Part shown: one piece after another, positions 1-11,084 of the stretch
How positions within the stretch are numbered: position 1 is the stretch's first letter
Layout of the letters: each line of letters starts with the position of its first letter
From: Blasia pusilla
Taxonomy: Eukaryota > Marchantiophyta > Marchantiopsida > Blasiales
Direction of reading: 5' to 3'
Length of the DNA: 64,000 nt
Assembly (NCBI GenBank): GCA_050084515.1
Contig: CM114272.1
Span: forward strand, 46,128,001 to 46,192,000
Notes under the pieces: generated by a model
The model's input: the letters and a program-made list of their open reading frames with translations, nothing else
Told to the model about the DNA's origin: nothing
Database searches by the model: none
Program-made: the position numbers and the translations under genes

Positions 1-3000
1 TTTTGCCATGTACTTGCATTCTTACAATGGATGAGGTACGTGGAAACTATGCATTGGGCAGCTCTTTGTCGAGATGCATCGGCAGCCTGCTCCTGAAGAT
101 CTCGCTTCTTCTTAGTGAAATCCCTTTTCTTCGCCTGTATTTCTTCATCCACGCCTGCCTTAGGGTGGATGTGATCCTTGAACATTGTCCTGAAGCCTCG
201 GTTTTTCATGGGCTTGTCCCAGATGTCATCAAGCCAAAGTTTGAAATCTTCAACACTCTTCCGGTTTGCTTCCTCTACAACAGGATCTATTTCTTTCAGC
301 GCTGCTTGGAGACCCGCAAGCATGGACTTCTCAAGAAGCTGCAACGCATCCCAGAATGACCATTCACGGAGCCAGTGGGAGATCACTGGATCACAGACAC
401 CCGGAGGATGGTGTGCCGCCCTCTTTTGGGCCTCTGTGCCCTCGAGACTGATTTTTATCAGTCGGATTCTCCAAAATTCCAGACAAGGCAAATCTATGGA
501 CGCGGTCAATAGACACTTTCTCCCCAATCCGACCTTGCGGATCTTCATCCCTCTTCTGCTGGCGCTTGATTATCACCTTCAACTCCTTGTAGAAATCAAA
601 TCCAAGTTCGGGGTTAAGAATGGTGATGTACCGTTGCATCTTGCTTGCAGTGTACTTCGTAGGTGGAGATACTGCAGCTTGGATGAACTTAGCACGCTCA
701 GATGCAGACACATTCTCCCTCCGCTCCAGCTCCAATGAAGCGCTTTTCTTGGCGGGCTGTATCTTTGATCAACAAAGGATTGTCACGGTTGCATATTGGG
801 AAATAAATGTATTTGCCTAAGTCTTTTTTTTTATTTGAGCCCCCTTCGCCAGCATATCATTTAGAAGAGCGCCGCCCAAGAACCCCTTGTACTCTGCCGG
901 GTGCGTCGTAAGCACTTTCTTCACCCGGTCGCAATCGATCGATGGTGGTGGGTGACCCTCGGATCTGATCCCGCACATCCAAACACACTATAAGAATTTT
1001 TGCAAGCTCCATGGGTTCCTGCAACCCGTCGGACTCCGACAGGTCGCTACACCTCATGGCCGAAATGGTAGCTAAAAGCTAAATATTGCAATCCATTAGA
1101 GTCCAACGGATTGCATTCAGATTTGTGATTGCCTGGTACCAACCCGTCAGACTCTGACGGGTTGTCAGATGATTTGTATTCAGAGAGTGGTTTAGGGTTT
1201 CTGCGAAGAAAGAGAACATATAAACTCGTCGGAGTCTCACAGGTTGCGCAATTTCAAGTAAAGTTGCAATTTGACGCCAAAAATCAAGCTCCCCTACTCC
1301 GATCACCTACCTATGGCGGCGAATGCAACCCGTCGCAGCCCGACGAGTTGCTTTTGGCCAAAAACATCCTAAAAACAACGGCCAGTCAAGCAACTTGTCG
1401 GACTCTGACGAGTTGCTTTCGGCCAAAAACATCCAAAAAATAGCGGCCAGTCAAGCAACTCGTCGAAGTCGGACGAGTTGCTTTCGGCCAAAAACATCCT
1501 AAAAAAAGCACCCAGTCAAGCTACTTGTCGGACCACGAAAAGTTGCTTTTGGACAAAAACATCCTAAAACAGCGGTGAGTCAAGCAACTCGTCGGACTCC
1601 GACGAGTTGCTTTTTGCCAAAAAACATCCTAAAAACAACAGCCATTCAAGCAGCTTGTCGGACTGCGACGAGTTGCTTGAAGGCATCCGATGTTTTGTTA
1701 CCACGAGTTAAACAACTTGTCGGACTCTGACGAGTTGCTTTCGGCCAGAAACATCCTAAAAACAATGGCCATTCAAGCAACTTGTCAGACTGCGACGAAT
1801 TGCTTTAAGGCATCCGATGTTTTGTTACCACTAGTTAAAAAACTCGTCAGAGTTTGACGGTTTTCTGAAATCATAAAAAAAGGAAGAGGAAACTTACGTG
1901 TTCATGGCATGCATGGCCATTTCCACCGTCGCCATGTGATGAGGGTATGGATTTAGCACGACTGCCTTCACGCAAAAATGCACCTCCAATGAATTTGGGC
2001 ACTCCTCTGCAAACTGGGTCCACACCATGAACATGTGGTTTCCATCCCAGAAGAAGAAATAGAGGTTTTGCATCCAGCTGAATTCCGTACCCTCAATCGC
2101 TCTTCTGAATTCTTGATCTCTCATCCTCCAGAATGTGTCGAGCGCTTCCAAGTCCTCCTTCGTCACCAGCGGGTGGGTCCCATGTTGATTGTAAGGCTGA
2201 ACATAGAACGGAGGGAAGTTGTCTACGTAGGATGTTGTCGTTGTCGATTGTTTCAGCTTCGCAATATCCTCGTTAGATTGAATTTCGCCGGCGTACTCCA
2301 TTGTCCACAATCGGCAAAGTGGAATTCTCAGGGCATTTTGGCCCTCCATCAGTGCCATCTGCTTTATATCCTGTCACAACAGGGACAAAGTCAATAAACT
2401 ACACTAAATTTCCAATGAATTGCAACATGGGCCTTCACATAACTCAAAGATCCAAGATCGTTTCTTACCCGCTCAAAGATTGGGTCGGTGTCTTGGCCCG
2501 CCAACTGCTCTGGGACATCAGTTGGCAAGTCCATTGGAAACAGGTCGATCCGATAGAGGTTGATTTCTTTCGTTGGGCTCAGAGACGAGGAAGACTGCTC
2601 TCTTGCTTCTTCAAAGATCTCCACCATCTCCACGCTGGCGGTCCTCATGACCTCATCGTCCGTCACTTGAACCTCGGCCGTTTCCTCAGCCGATTTTATA
2701 TTGATTGTGTCCCCATACTTCATCGGGGACATTTCCTGCATCTTAACACTTTGGGTTGGACGGGCCGGGCTTTCTTCAATAGCAATCGCTTTTTCCCTTC
2801 AAGCTTTTGCCAATTCTGCTCTCCTCACCAACGCGTCCAAACGCTTCTTTCCACGCTTTTCCTCGGCGATCTTTTTCTTCAAGGCCTGCAACGCCTCAAC
2901 CTTTGCGTTTTGTATTTTGAGCGCCTCCAAAACACGTTCTGCAAGAAGCTCATGCATGTGCATCTCCGCTTCCCTTTCCCGCTCCTCGATCTCTTACTGC

Positions 3001-3107
3001 CTTATCTCATTGGCCAAACGAGGCCCTGGAGATGGTGCCGCAGGAGTCCTCATGGACGTGGGAGTGAAGCTCCCACCTTTGCTTGCTTGAGATTTTTTCC
3101 TCTTCAT
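1..3107 (-). pseudogene. MULE copy A accessory gene (unrecognised coiled-coil protein), three exons, runs off the window
   Basis: I do not recognise this protein family. Exon 1 (about 3107-2470) starts MKRKKSQASK and is rich in Glu, Lys and Arg (EIEEREREAEM), so probably coiled coil, followed by an acidic Ser/Thr part. It ends at a GTAAGA donor. Exon 2 (about 2373-1897) follows an ACAG acceptor, contains the segment FFFWDGNHMFMVW and ends at GTAAGT. Exon 3 (about 757 to beyond base 1) carries ELERRENVSASERAKFIQAA and is open to the window edge apart from one frameshift near 397. A shared TGA and a TAA interrupt exon 1; one TGA replaces an Arg codon that is intact in copy B. The gene is divergent from the transposase, as expected of a second element-encoded gene. 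Its homologue in copy B (16551-17326) supports exon 1 as real coding sequence. The role is unknown; comparison with VANC-type anti-silencing genes is inference only. Confidence 0.6.
1324..1864. repeat. Tandem array of about 65-bp units, each with a CAACTCGTCGGA palindrome
   Basis: About eight to nine head-to-tail units begin near 1324, 1391, 1455, 1520, 1584, 1650, 1712, 1777 and 1839. Each starts with an imperfect palindrome of the type CAACTCGTCGGACTCCGACG followed by AGTTGC. Most are followed by GGCCAAAAACATCCTAAAAA; two units (1650 and 1777) carry a different filler (GGCATCCGATGTTTTGTTAC). The array lies inside intron 2 of the accessory gene of MULE copy A. Confidence 0.9.
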
Positions 3108-3416
3108 TGTTCCCAAAATGCCTCCTCCTTGACAACAAAGTTACTTTCTGTGCACGATGAGTCGCCTCACTGAGTCGCCTTGTTGATGTCGTGATGAGTC
3201 GCCTTGATGGGTCGCTTGAATCGTCTCGCGATTGTTTGCTCGAATCATCTCGGAATCGTTTGCTCAAATCGACTCGCGATCATTTGCTCAAATCATCTCG
3301 CGATGAGTCTCGCGATAAGTCGTCTTGTAAAGCGCCCCTTGGTAGTTGGTCAGATGTTGAGCGGAAGAGCAATCGAAATCGCAAAACAGAAAACCAAAAA
3401 TGAGTGAACCCTCGCC

Positions 3417-3424
3417 TATTTATA
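3417..3424 (-). promoter_or_regulatory. TATA box of the MULE copy A accessory gene
   Basis: TATAAATA on the minus strand about 310 bases upstream of the exon 1 start codon. The same box sits at 17616-17623 in copy B at an equivalent distance. It faces the plus-strand TATA box of the transposase gene, so the roughly 900 bases between them form a divergent promoter region. Confidence 0.55.
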
Positions 3425-3529
3425 CTTTTCAAGCCGTTGGGCTGACCCTTGGATCGCATCCTCGTTCCAATGGCGACGTGTTGAATGTTATGGAAGTCAG
3501 GACTTGAAAACCACAAACCCAACGGCTCC

Positions 3530-4205
3530 GATAGGTTGCACGCTTCCCACAGGTTGCCGGCATCCGTCCTCCTTGGGTTAAAAAGCTGAGCTATCCTAGC
3601 AAACCGTCTGAGATTGACAGGTTACGTGCCTCTGCCGTCTTTGGGCAAGAACGCGAGGTTCCCGCGCAACCCCTCGGAGACCGGGGCTTGCACGCTTTCC
3701 TCATCTTGGGATAACAAGGCGGGGTACCCGCGCAACTCGTCAGAGGCCGACGGGTTGCACGCTTCCTTCATGTAAGCATAACAAGGTGAGGCACTTGCGC
3801 AACCTGTTGGAGGTCGACGGGTTGCACGCTTCCCTCATCTTGGGATAACAAGGCGGGATACCCGCGCAACTCGTCGGAGGCCGGCGGATTGCACGCTTCC
3901 TTCATGTAAGTGTTACAAGGCAAGGTACTTGCGCAACGCGTCAGAGGTCTACCCTGAGTTGGACAAGCCCGTAACAGTCCCCAAGGATTGGTTGTCTTAG
4001 AAAATGCAAGCGATGTCTAGTGTTTGATGCTAGCAAAATCGACTCAAAAGACCATTGGTCGGCAAGAAGGGGGTACCAACCCAACGGACTCCGACGGGTT
4101 CCAACTTGCATTGGGATATGGAAACAAAAAATGGAACTGGGTGCTTTGCAACCCACGTTTATGATTCCCAAATTCTGCAACCCATCAGACTCTGAGAGGT
4201 TGCAA
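3530..4205. repeat. Palindrome cluster between the divergent MULE copy A genes
   Basis: Repeated halves and full copies of the CAACCCGTCGGA / TCCGACGGGTTG palindrome occur at intervals of about 60-90 bases, for example near 3590, 3735, 3805, 3865, 4075 and 4180. Spacer text such as CACGCTTCCTTCATG recurs. The cluster lies between the two facing TATA boxes and contains no supportable gene. Confidence 0.8.
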
Positions 4206-4312
4206 CAGAATTGAAACCATCATCTTAGACAATCTCTCCTACCAAATCAAATTCTATTCAAGAAAATCAAATTCTGTCAAGAATCTGTCAGGAAAATCTA
4301 AGTCCCTATTCA

Positions 4313-4320
4313 CTATAAAT
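4313..4320 (+). promoter_or_regulatory. TATA box of the MULE copy A transposase gene
   Basis: CTATAAAT followed by a run of CATTCT repeats, then about 300 bases to the first homologous coding sequence. Copy B has the same CACTATAAATA plus CATTCT run at 18436, so the site is conserved. Confidence 0.6.
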
Positions 4321-4628
4321 AAAACATTCTCATTCTCATTCTCATACTCATACCCATTCCCATTCTTATCCTCATTCTTATTCTCAATCTCCTCCCGGTG
4401 GAATCTTTTGGGAATGGATAATTATGTGAAGCTCACTTGTGGTAGTCCTAGCAGCCCTTCCTCAATCAGAAATCGTTCGATAGCAAGCTCGTGAGTCTAT
4501 CATACTTGTGGATGAAAATTTTCTCTCAGTTTGATTTCTTCTCCAAATTGGAAGCATCTTTGTGTCCAAGGATGTTAGGGTGGACGGTACGGAGGACATA
4601 ATAGGTGAGAGAATCCAGCCAGTGATTG

Positions 4629-7600
4629 GACACCATAAAGTATGGAATCTCCTACCTCTAGAGATTATGACTTGCCTCTGAATTCCTCAATTTCCCCGGT
4701 CGAGAATTTCCTAGTGCACCGAGCTCTACGTTTGCAACTCCTAGCTCAGTAGATCCGGCATCGACTCCAACTTCACACGCTCGTAACAATGTTGTACTTC
4801 TTGAAGACATTTCGTATGTCGTCAACTTCAATGGATCTATCGGACACCAGCCGGGCCCTCTGTCCGCCTATTTGTTCCTCTTGCGAGTATCAGGCAATAG
4901 TTTGCTCTCGTCTCAAGCCTTGAAAATGTTCAAGCACATTCTTGTCGACGACCTGCCGCCCACGTACGATGGTAATTGCATTTTTGAGCTACCTCCACTT
5001 GCTGCTCCTGCTCCAAAGAAAGATGGACGACGCTTGAAGGGTATGGACAGAAAGTATGATTTTCATCGATGGTGCAGGCTTCAAAGGACTAGTGCTTCAA
5101 TTCCAGATGGTCCTTGGATTGTCTCCCGCTGCCAATGCGTTGGAGCCTTGGAGTGTAGAAGTCCAACATGCACGTATCTAGAGTGCAACGGGCGGGTTAA
5201 TAAGTCGCAATTCCCCCCCAAGAATTGAGAGACTCCGCGTCAGAGTCTACAAGGCTGGCAGTTCATGTTGGCTCCCACACTCATCCTGTGACCGATGCAA
5301 TTCAGAGACACATCAAGGAGGATGTGGCAAAGAAAGTGGCTGAGGTCTACAAAAACTCTCCGGGTTCAAAGCCTAGAGTGATCAAGCAAACAACAGCATC
5401 ACAAATTTGTGAAAAATTGCTTGGAATCCTTGGACAGGGCAAGATCATGGCTGGTGAGGAGAAACAACTCTCGGAAAATCTCGCATTTCTTGCTGATCCT
5501 GAATGATTCCGGAATTTGTTGCGTCAAATATGGGTACTGGATGGAACAACTGCCGAAATGGATGCCATTTCTTGAATCAAGGCCAACTCCAGATTTCCAT
5601 GCATTCAAAGATGGCAGTTCATGGGCCAGGGAGGCAAAGGATCCAGGGCCTATGTCTTAGGAATGTCAACGACATGTCCGTCGAGTGGCCTCAAACTTAT
5701 AGATCGAACGAGGGAAGGGGAAGATCTTTACAGGAGCTGGGTAAGCTTTGATATTTGCTATAGAGTGCTAAACGGATGGTTGACAATGAGTGCTCACGTT
5801 TATGACCATGTGGAGAAGGGACTCAAAACTATATTTGTCTGTGAAGTAAAAGCAGAAGACGTTGGCAGTTTGAAGATGTGCTGGTTACTCTTATTGGAGG
5901 TGGTGAAGGAAAACAAAAGGCCATTATGGGTTCATGGCGGACAATGCACAACCTGGGTGGATTGCTATCAGGAAAGTGTTCTGGGGTGGAGAGGTTCAAC
6001 CAGAGAGGGAAAGGTCGGATGCTTTCCATTGGCAACAGTCTGTGACCTGGTACACCAAATCTTGCATCAAGGAGAATAAGAGGACAGAGCATGTCACTCT
6101 ACTCCAATGCTGCAAGGACAACAAGACCTTGAAACAGGCCATGGAATGCCAACAGAACTTCATGGGTGGTGGAGGAAACATGCGATTGAGGGGAAGTACA
6201 AAGAGTTATGCTCTTGGAGGAGTTGTTGGACTGTACAAATGGGACAATGGGGAAACTTCATGCGGGAGGTGAGTTCACTAATTTGTCTTGTCGAGCTAAC
6301 GCTGAAAATTGTTTGAAGAGTTGCAGCTAAAGTTTAGAAGCGTAGGCAATATAGGGATTTCAAACCGAAAAAAACCAACCAACTTGTCGGATGCGACAGG
6401 TTGCCTGAGTGTTCAACCCATTGCTAACTGACGGGTTGCCAGAGTGTGCAACCAGTCGGAAACGGATGGGTTGCAAGTTGCATGGCCAAATTTACTTGCA
6501 ACCCGTCGGAATTCTACGGGTTGACGTGTTGCTTGAGTGTGCAACCAGTCAGAAAAGGACAAGTTGCAAGTCGCATGGCCAAATTTACTTGCAACCTGTC
6601 GGAATCGGATGGGTTGCACTAGGTGGTTCCTGGGTGTTGCAACATGTGAGGAACTGATACGTCGCAGAGTTATTCATGGGATGCCTTGGCCTTGCAACCC
6701 GTCGAGTTCTGAGAGGTAGCTTATTTCTCTGACTTTTGAGCTATTTTTTTCCCTTCTCACTTTGGGGTGGTTGCAGGGATTGAACATTCATGAAAATTCC
6801 CTATGCCCCAACACAAGTGGAGTTGAAAGTGTTCATTTCTCCTAGAGGTCGTCACAAGCATGCCAACAAGACCAAGCAAGAGCAATGCTACAGTCTGCAG
6901 CATCCCATATTTTCCTCACAAAAGGCATAACAAAAGGAAGGGGGCCGTCGATCTATGAGCTCTATGTCAAGGTAATTTTGTGAGATCTGGTGATGAAAAA
7001 CTCTATGTTGAAGCCTTCAACCAGTGCGTAGCAGGAACTCCCCTCGAGCAAGACATAGACATTGGTGGGATATTCGTGGGCGCGTTTCAAGACGTCCCAT
7101 ACAGATGGTGGTAGAGCAGTCCGAGCGAGACTCGTGGAGACCAGATAAGTATCTTGACTTCAGGCATGTGAAGAGGCAGCATCGAGGAACAAACCCGGTG
7201 ATTGATTTGGATGAGGAAAATCACGCCGACCAGGTATTCAGGGACCCCGGATTGGTCCCAAATCCATGATGGATTAACTTCCCCAAAATCAGTCAATGTT
7301 TTATTTCAAAAGCCCTTTGTTGCTGGAAGTTCGCAACATCCGGTCACTGGGGTGGTTCAACAATATGGGATTCCGGTCATGGAGGTGGATTGCAACCTGA
7401 AACGATGGCATATATCTGAGAGCAACCCTGGATGTGGACCGACTTGCAGGGCAGGATCTAGTGGCATTAGGAGAGCATGCGGCACTTTCCTAAATAAGAA
7501 TTGTACAAGGACATGACGACCAGTGCCTGGGTTTTGGGGACTCAAAACCTTTGATCGTTTCACAAGGACCAGGGATCAGTTGAAGTTCTTCTTCTGCCCA

Positions 7601-8253
7601 AATGAATCTTCCGCTTTCTGGAAGTCTTATTTGACAGCCATTGGAGCTCCGGGGAATACCCCCATGATTTGGCCGATCGCCGTAGGTACGAATTGCACTC
7701 AAGACAAAGTGGACAATCTTACAAGTGTCGGTTTCAGACTCGTAGACAGAGGAAGTTTAGAGCATGTTGGCATTACAGAGACCTTCGAATTTCATATTGA
7801 ACCCAAGATTGATGTCAACATGTACCCGGAGAAGGTGGATGATCTCAATCCACTTTTTCTGTTTGAGTCTAGAAATGGGCTAAAGAGAAACAAAATATGT
7901 AGGCCAACAGTGGAGAGAGCAAAGCAAATTGCATCAGCTCAAGAGGCAAAAATGGAGATCATCGCCATGAATGATGTTCAGAGTGGCAATGGAATAGGAA
8001 GGATGTATTGGGTCTGGAACAACATGTAAATTCAAGTGTCATAGGGGTGTATGTGGTGCACATCTGTTGCTTTCCCACATGTTCATGTAATGACTTTGTC
8101 CGAAGAGAGACAAGTGGCAAAAGGTATTTCCCTTGTAAGCACATGTACTATGTGTTGCTTGTAGTTTTAAGACAGTCAGAGGTAGGAGTAGGAATCCACC
8201 AACCAATTCTATCCCTCAAAGAAGTGAGAAGTATTCTAAAAAAACCACTTTGA
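4629..8253 (+). pseudogene. MULE transposase, copy A (GCM/WRKY-like zinc finger, DDE core, SWIM finger), disrupted
   Basis: Cut-and-paste transposase of the Mutator-like class. An N-terminal Cys-rich finger is visible (SRCQCVGALECRSPTC, then GSHTHP with the HxH pair), as in GCM/WRKY-type fingers of MULE proteins. The core carries EVKAEDVGSLKMCW and MADNAQPGW followed by FHWQQSV, matching the conserved DDE region of MULE transposases. The C-terminus has a SWIM finger: CSC at 8080-8088 and CKH at 8134-8142. An intron at 6269-6776 (GTGAGT to TTGCAG) holds palindromes. The frame is broken: about 150 bases present in copy B are missing near 5220, and there are stops near 5504 and 7516 and frameshifts. 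It is transcribed away from the accessory gene. Confidence 0.8.
6380..6720. repeat. Palindrome cluster in the transposase intron of MULE copy A
   Basis: Five or more imperfect copies of the GCAACCCGTCGGA / TCCGACGGGTTGC motif lie wholly within the 6269-6776 intron. Copy B has an equivalent cluster at the same intron position (20620-20912). Confidence 0.8.
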
Positions 8254-8680
8254 GAATGCAAAATGAGGTTTTAGATTGTACTTTCATTTTCCAAAACCTT
8301 CACTTTGAGCTTGAACTCTATTAAGCCCAAGGAAAATGAGAGATTTTTTCCAGAACTTGGATGGGAAAAAGGGGTTGGTTCCATACTTATGATTCCACTG
8401 ATTTTCCAGTTTTCTACATTTTTTGCAAATTGAAACTTGTCGGACTCACATGGGTTGCTAAAATGTGGAAGAGGAAAAAAAATCTATGGGAGTGCTTAAG
8501 AACAGAGAAGAAAAGTGCAAAAAAAATCACACAAAAAGTGTCCTCTCTTCAACCCAACGGAACCTCTCTTCAAATCATAGGAAACTCTCTTAAAAAAAGG
8601 TATCTCTTTGGGTCGAAGGTAGTTTCCTCTCTCCTCTCTCCTCTCTTCCTATCTCCTCTCTTCCTCTCCTCTTACTGCAC
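8254..8680 (+). mobile_element. 3' flank and right end of MULE copy A
   Basis: The non-coding tail is shared with copies B and C: one CAAACTTGTCGGA-type motif near 8430, a repeated CTCTCTTCAA(A) stretch, then a C/T-rich run ending in CTCTTACTGCACCTC. After that point the three copies diverge completely (8680, 22900 and about 12508), which marks the element end. I see no terminal inverted repeat with the left side. Confidence 0.65.
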
Positions 8681-8703
8681 CTCCAATTTCCAACTAGGGG
8701 GAG

Positions 8704-9690
8704 TGACTCATGGAAGCCTTCCGGCCATCCGCTCGAGATCAACGAGGTGATCGACGCTACAAGCAATAAGAAGATCATCCGTCTTGGAGGGTGCCAGGTG
8801 TATCTCCCAGTCTTCTTCCTCGAACAAAGCCAAAGAGCAAGAAGAGGGACCGGAGTGCGCTCCTCAACACCTCTCTTGCCACGTGTCAGTCGAACGAGGA
8901 GTCAACCTCGAATCCCTTTGGAGATGAAGGCAAAGAAGGGTCGGCCCGACCGACCAGATCAGAACCTCTACCTCCTCCTTCCCGAACATCAAGTCCGTGG
9001 CCTAGCAGCCAAAGTTCACCAATGGCTAATACTAGGGAAGACATTGCTAAGATATCCCATATTTGCGGGAGGACGAAGATATGACTTTGAGAGTTTTGTG
9101 CTTGAGTTTACGCATGTAGCTAAGGCTAATGGGGAAGGCTCGGATAAAGATTTGCTACAAGTATTCCCGAGCGTGCTAAAGAAGTGGGCAATCCAATGGT
9201 ATCAAGGCCTGGGAGCGGAAGTCACTAAAACTTGGAAGAGGGTACTAGAGGCCTTTCTTCATGAGTTTCGAGATTTGGAGTTCGAGGACACGCTTCTGAA
9301 AATGCTTCGTGATTTAAAACGTAAGAAGAAGGAAACTCGTAGGGAATACACCCAACGATTCCAGAGCCTTGTAAACAAACTCAAACAGACAACTACCTCA
9401 TAGTTGGTAGATTGGTTTGTGTGGGGACTATCCAAGGAAATGGTTTGATACTGCCGCCAAGGCCAACAAGATTCCATGGAAGGAGTCATTGCATCAGCAG
9501 AGGCGTACGAAGCCTCCGAGAAGTCTCGCAAAACGGGGGGCTGGTATTCAAGCAGGAGAGAGGAAGAGAGGAGAGTCTCTCTTCAAGAAAAAGGGCCAAA
9601 TCCGCCTCCTCTCTTCAAAACTTGTTCATATATTTGAAATTTTTGTTTGCTTTCAAATTCATGAAATTTTTAGAAGAGAGTAGGTAGTGG
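8704..9690 (+). pseudogene. Ty3/gypsy gag fragment (family X), plus-strand copy
   Basis: Retrotransposon gag (capsid) domain. Best-conserved part is 9030-9403 with KTLLRYPIFAGGRRYDFESF, FVLEFTHVAKANGEG and REYTQRFQSLVNKL. It is closely related to the minus-strand gag at 27408-28123, which confirms it as coding in origin. The frame is broken at about 8930-9000 and by a stop at 9401; coding similarity trails off to about 9600. There is no protease or RT behind it, so this is an isolated fragment sitting directly against the right end of MULE copy A. Confidence 0.75.
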
Positions 9691-11084
9691 TCCACATTCG
9701 GGCCTTAAGAAACCTCCTTTTTTCAGGGGGCTAAAAAAAAGTAGACATCATAAGACCACTGCAAACATTTTTCCATCACTCTCCATGTGAGCCTAATTTT
9801 CTTCACATTTCCTGTCTCAGTCTATAGTAAGTTGTGCTCAGGGCTTTTTTTTTTTGGAGGACCATGGGCAAATAATTTGACCAGAAGTAGCAATCTCATC
9901 TCAATGAAAGGTTCAAATAAAGACCAACTTTGTGAAATGTGAACACAATAGACGATAATTAAACCAAAAGATTGTTAGCTTTCAGGAGTAAAGAGAAATT
10001 GATGTCCCTTCATTCAGATCCTAAATCTGATAAACCGAGAAGCTGCACCCTCCCAACCCGTCGGAATTATACAGGTTCCAACTCTTGCAACCCGTCGGAA
10101 TCAGATGGCTTGCACCCCTTGCAAGCAAGCTCACCATAACAAAGGAAAGATTTTGAGAAGTGATTCCATTCCACCCTGCACCCACGAAAATTCAACAGTT
10201 TGGGAATCAAAAATGGCAATCCGACTGGTTATAGGAATCCAGCACGTCTTAGAGAAGAAAAGAAGCCTAACACTGGTTTGACAATACTAGGGGAACGAGC
10301 CAAAAGTGAAGAAGCCCATCACAATGCCTAGAATTTGGTCTCCCAGGGAAAGAGTCTGATCACTCAAGCAGCCAACCTGTCGGAATCCGACAACTTACCT
10401 GGAAATGGTTGAAAAGTTGCACTGGTCAAAAAGGGAAAAGTTGCAACCCGTCAGGATCTGACGGGTTGCAAAATTGTTATTCTGAGTAGCTAGACAAACA
10501 CAATCCACAAGTCCAAAAAAAATATTCAACAAACTTTTACAAACACCATTATCGGTTGAAAAAATCTCGTCCTTTATTACATCCGGAGGAATCTCGGAAA
10601 TGTACATTTGATCTAGTCTATGATTTCTTCAGCCTCGTCATCTACAAATTTACTTCTAACTCTCCTAGGTTCATGTACAAAAGGAATGTCCTGGGATACA
10701 AGTGGCTCCTATGGCCGATTGTAGACGGGGATCGAAAATGTTGGCGAATTCGAGAGCCTTGGCCCCCCCTCTAGGTACACCATAACGGTCCCATGTAACC
10801 TAATTTGAGTCCCACCGCCTTCCTCGGCAATATATCTTGTACGCTCTGCAAGGTGACACCCATCCAGTATCAATATGTGCTCCGTCCTTGGAAATACCAT
10901 GATGGCAATCCCAGAGGTAGTAGAAATCCAACATGTCTTAGAGAAGAGAAGAAGTCTACGCCTTGTTTGACGATACTAGGGGAAGGTACCAAAGTGAAGA
11001 AGCCTGCCAGAATGTCTCTAAAGAGTCCGATCACTCACGCAGCCAACCTGTCGGAATCCGACAGGTTGCCTGGAAGTGGTTAAA
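9691..11084. repeat. Non-coding repeats upstream of MULE copy C, with a diverged direct repeat pair
   Basis: No gene is supportable here. Two related segments of about 200 bases, 10213-10421 and 10900-11089, share GTCTTAGAGAAGA, TTTGACAATACTAGGGGAA-type text and CAGCCAACCTGTCGGAATCC. Palindrome copies of the MULE-associated motif occur near 10058, 10087, 10375, 10445 and 11045, so the stretch probably derives from the same MULE family. 9700-10010 is AT-rich with a poly-T run at 9847 and shows nothing recognisable. Confidence 0.6.

Noticed and set aside
1324-1864. CRISPR-like regular array
   Set aside because: Unit length about 65 bases with the spacer conserved too, a eukaryotic transposon context and no cas genes. 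It is an ordinary tandem repeat.
2301-3173. 290-codon plus-strand open frame
   Set aside because: It lies antisense to the accessory gene exons, whose minus-strand sequence is conserved in copy B. No recognisable protein on the plus strand.
8254-8680. Helitron 3' end for the MULE-type element
   Set aside because: No CTRR end with an upstream hairpin, and the encoded protein has a MULE core and SWIM finger, not Rep/helicase.
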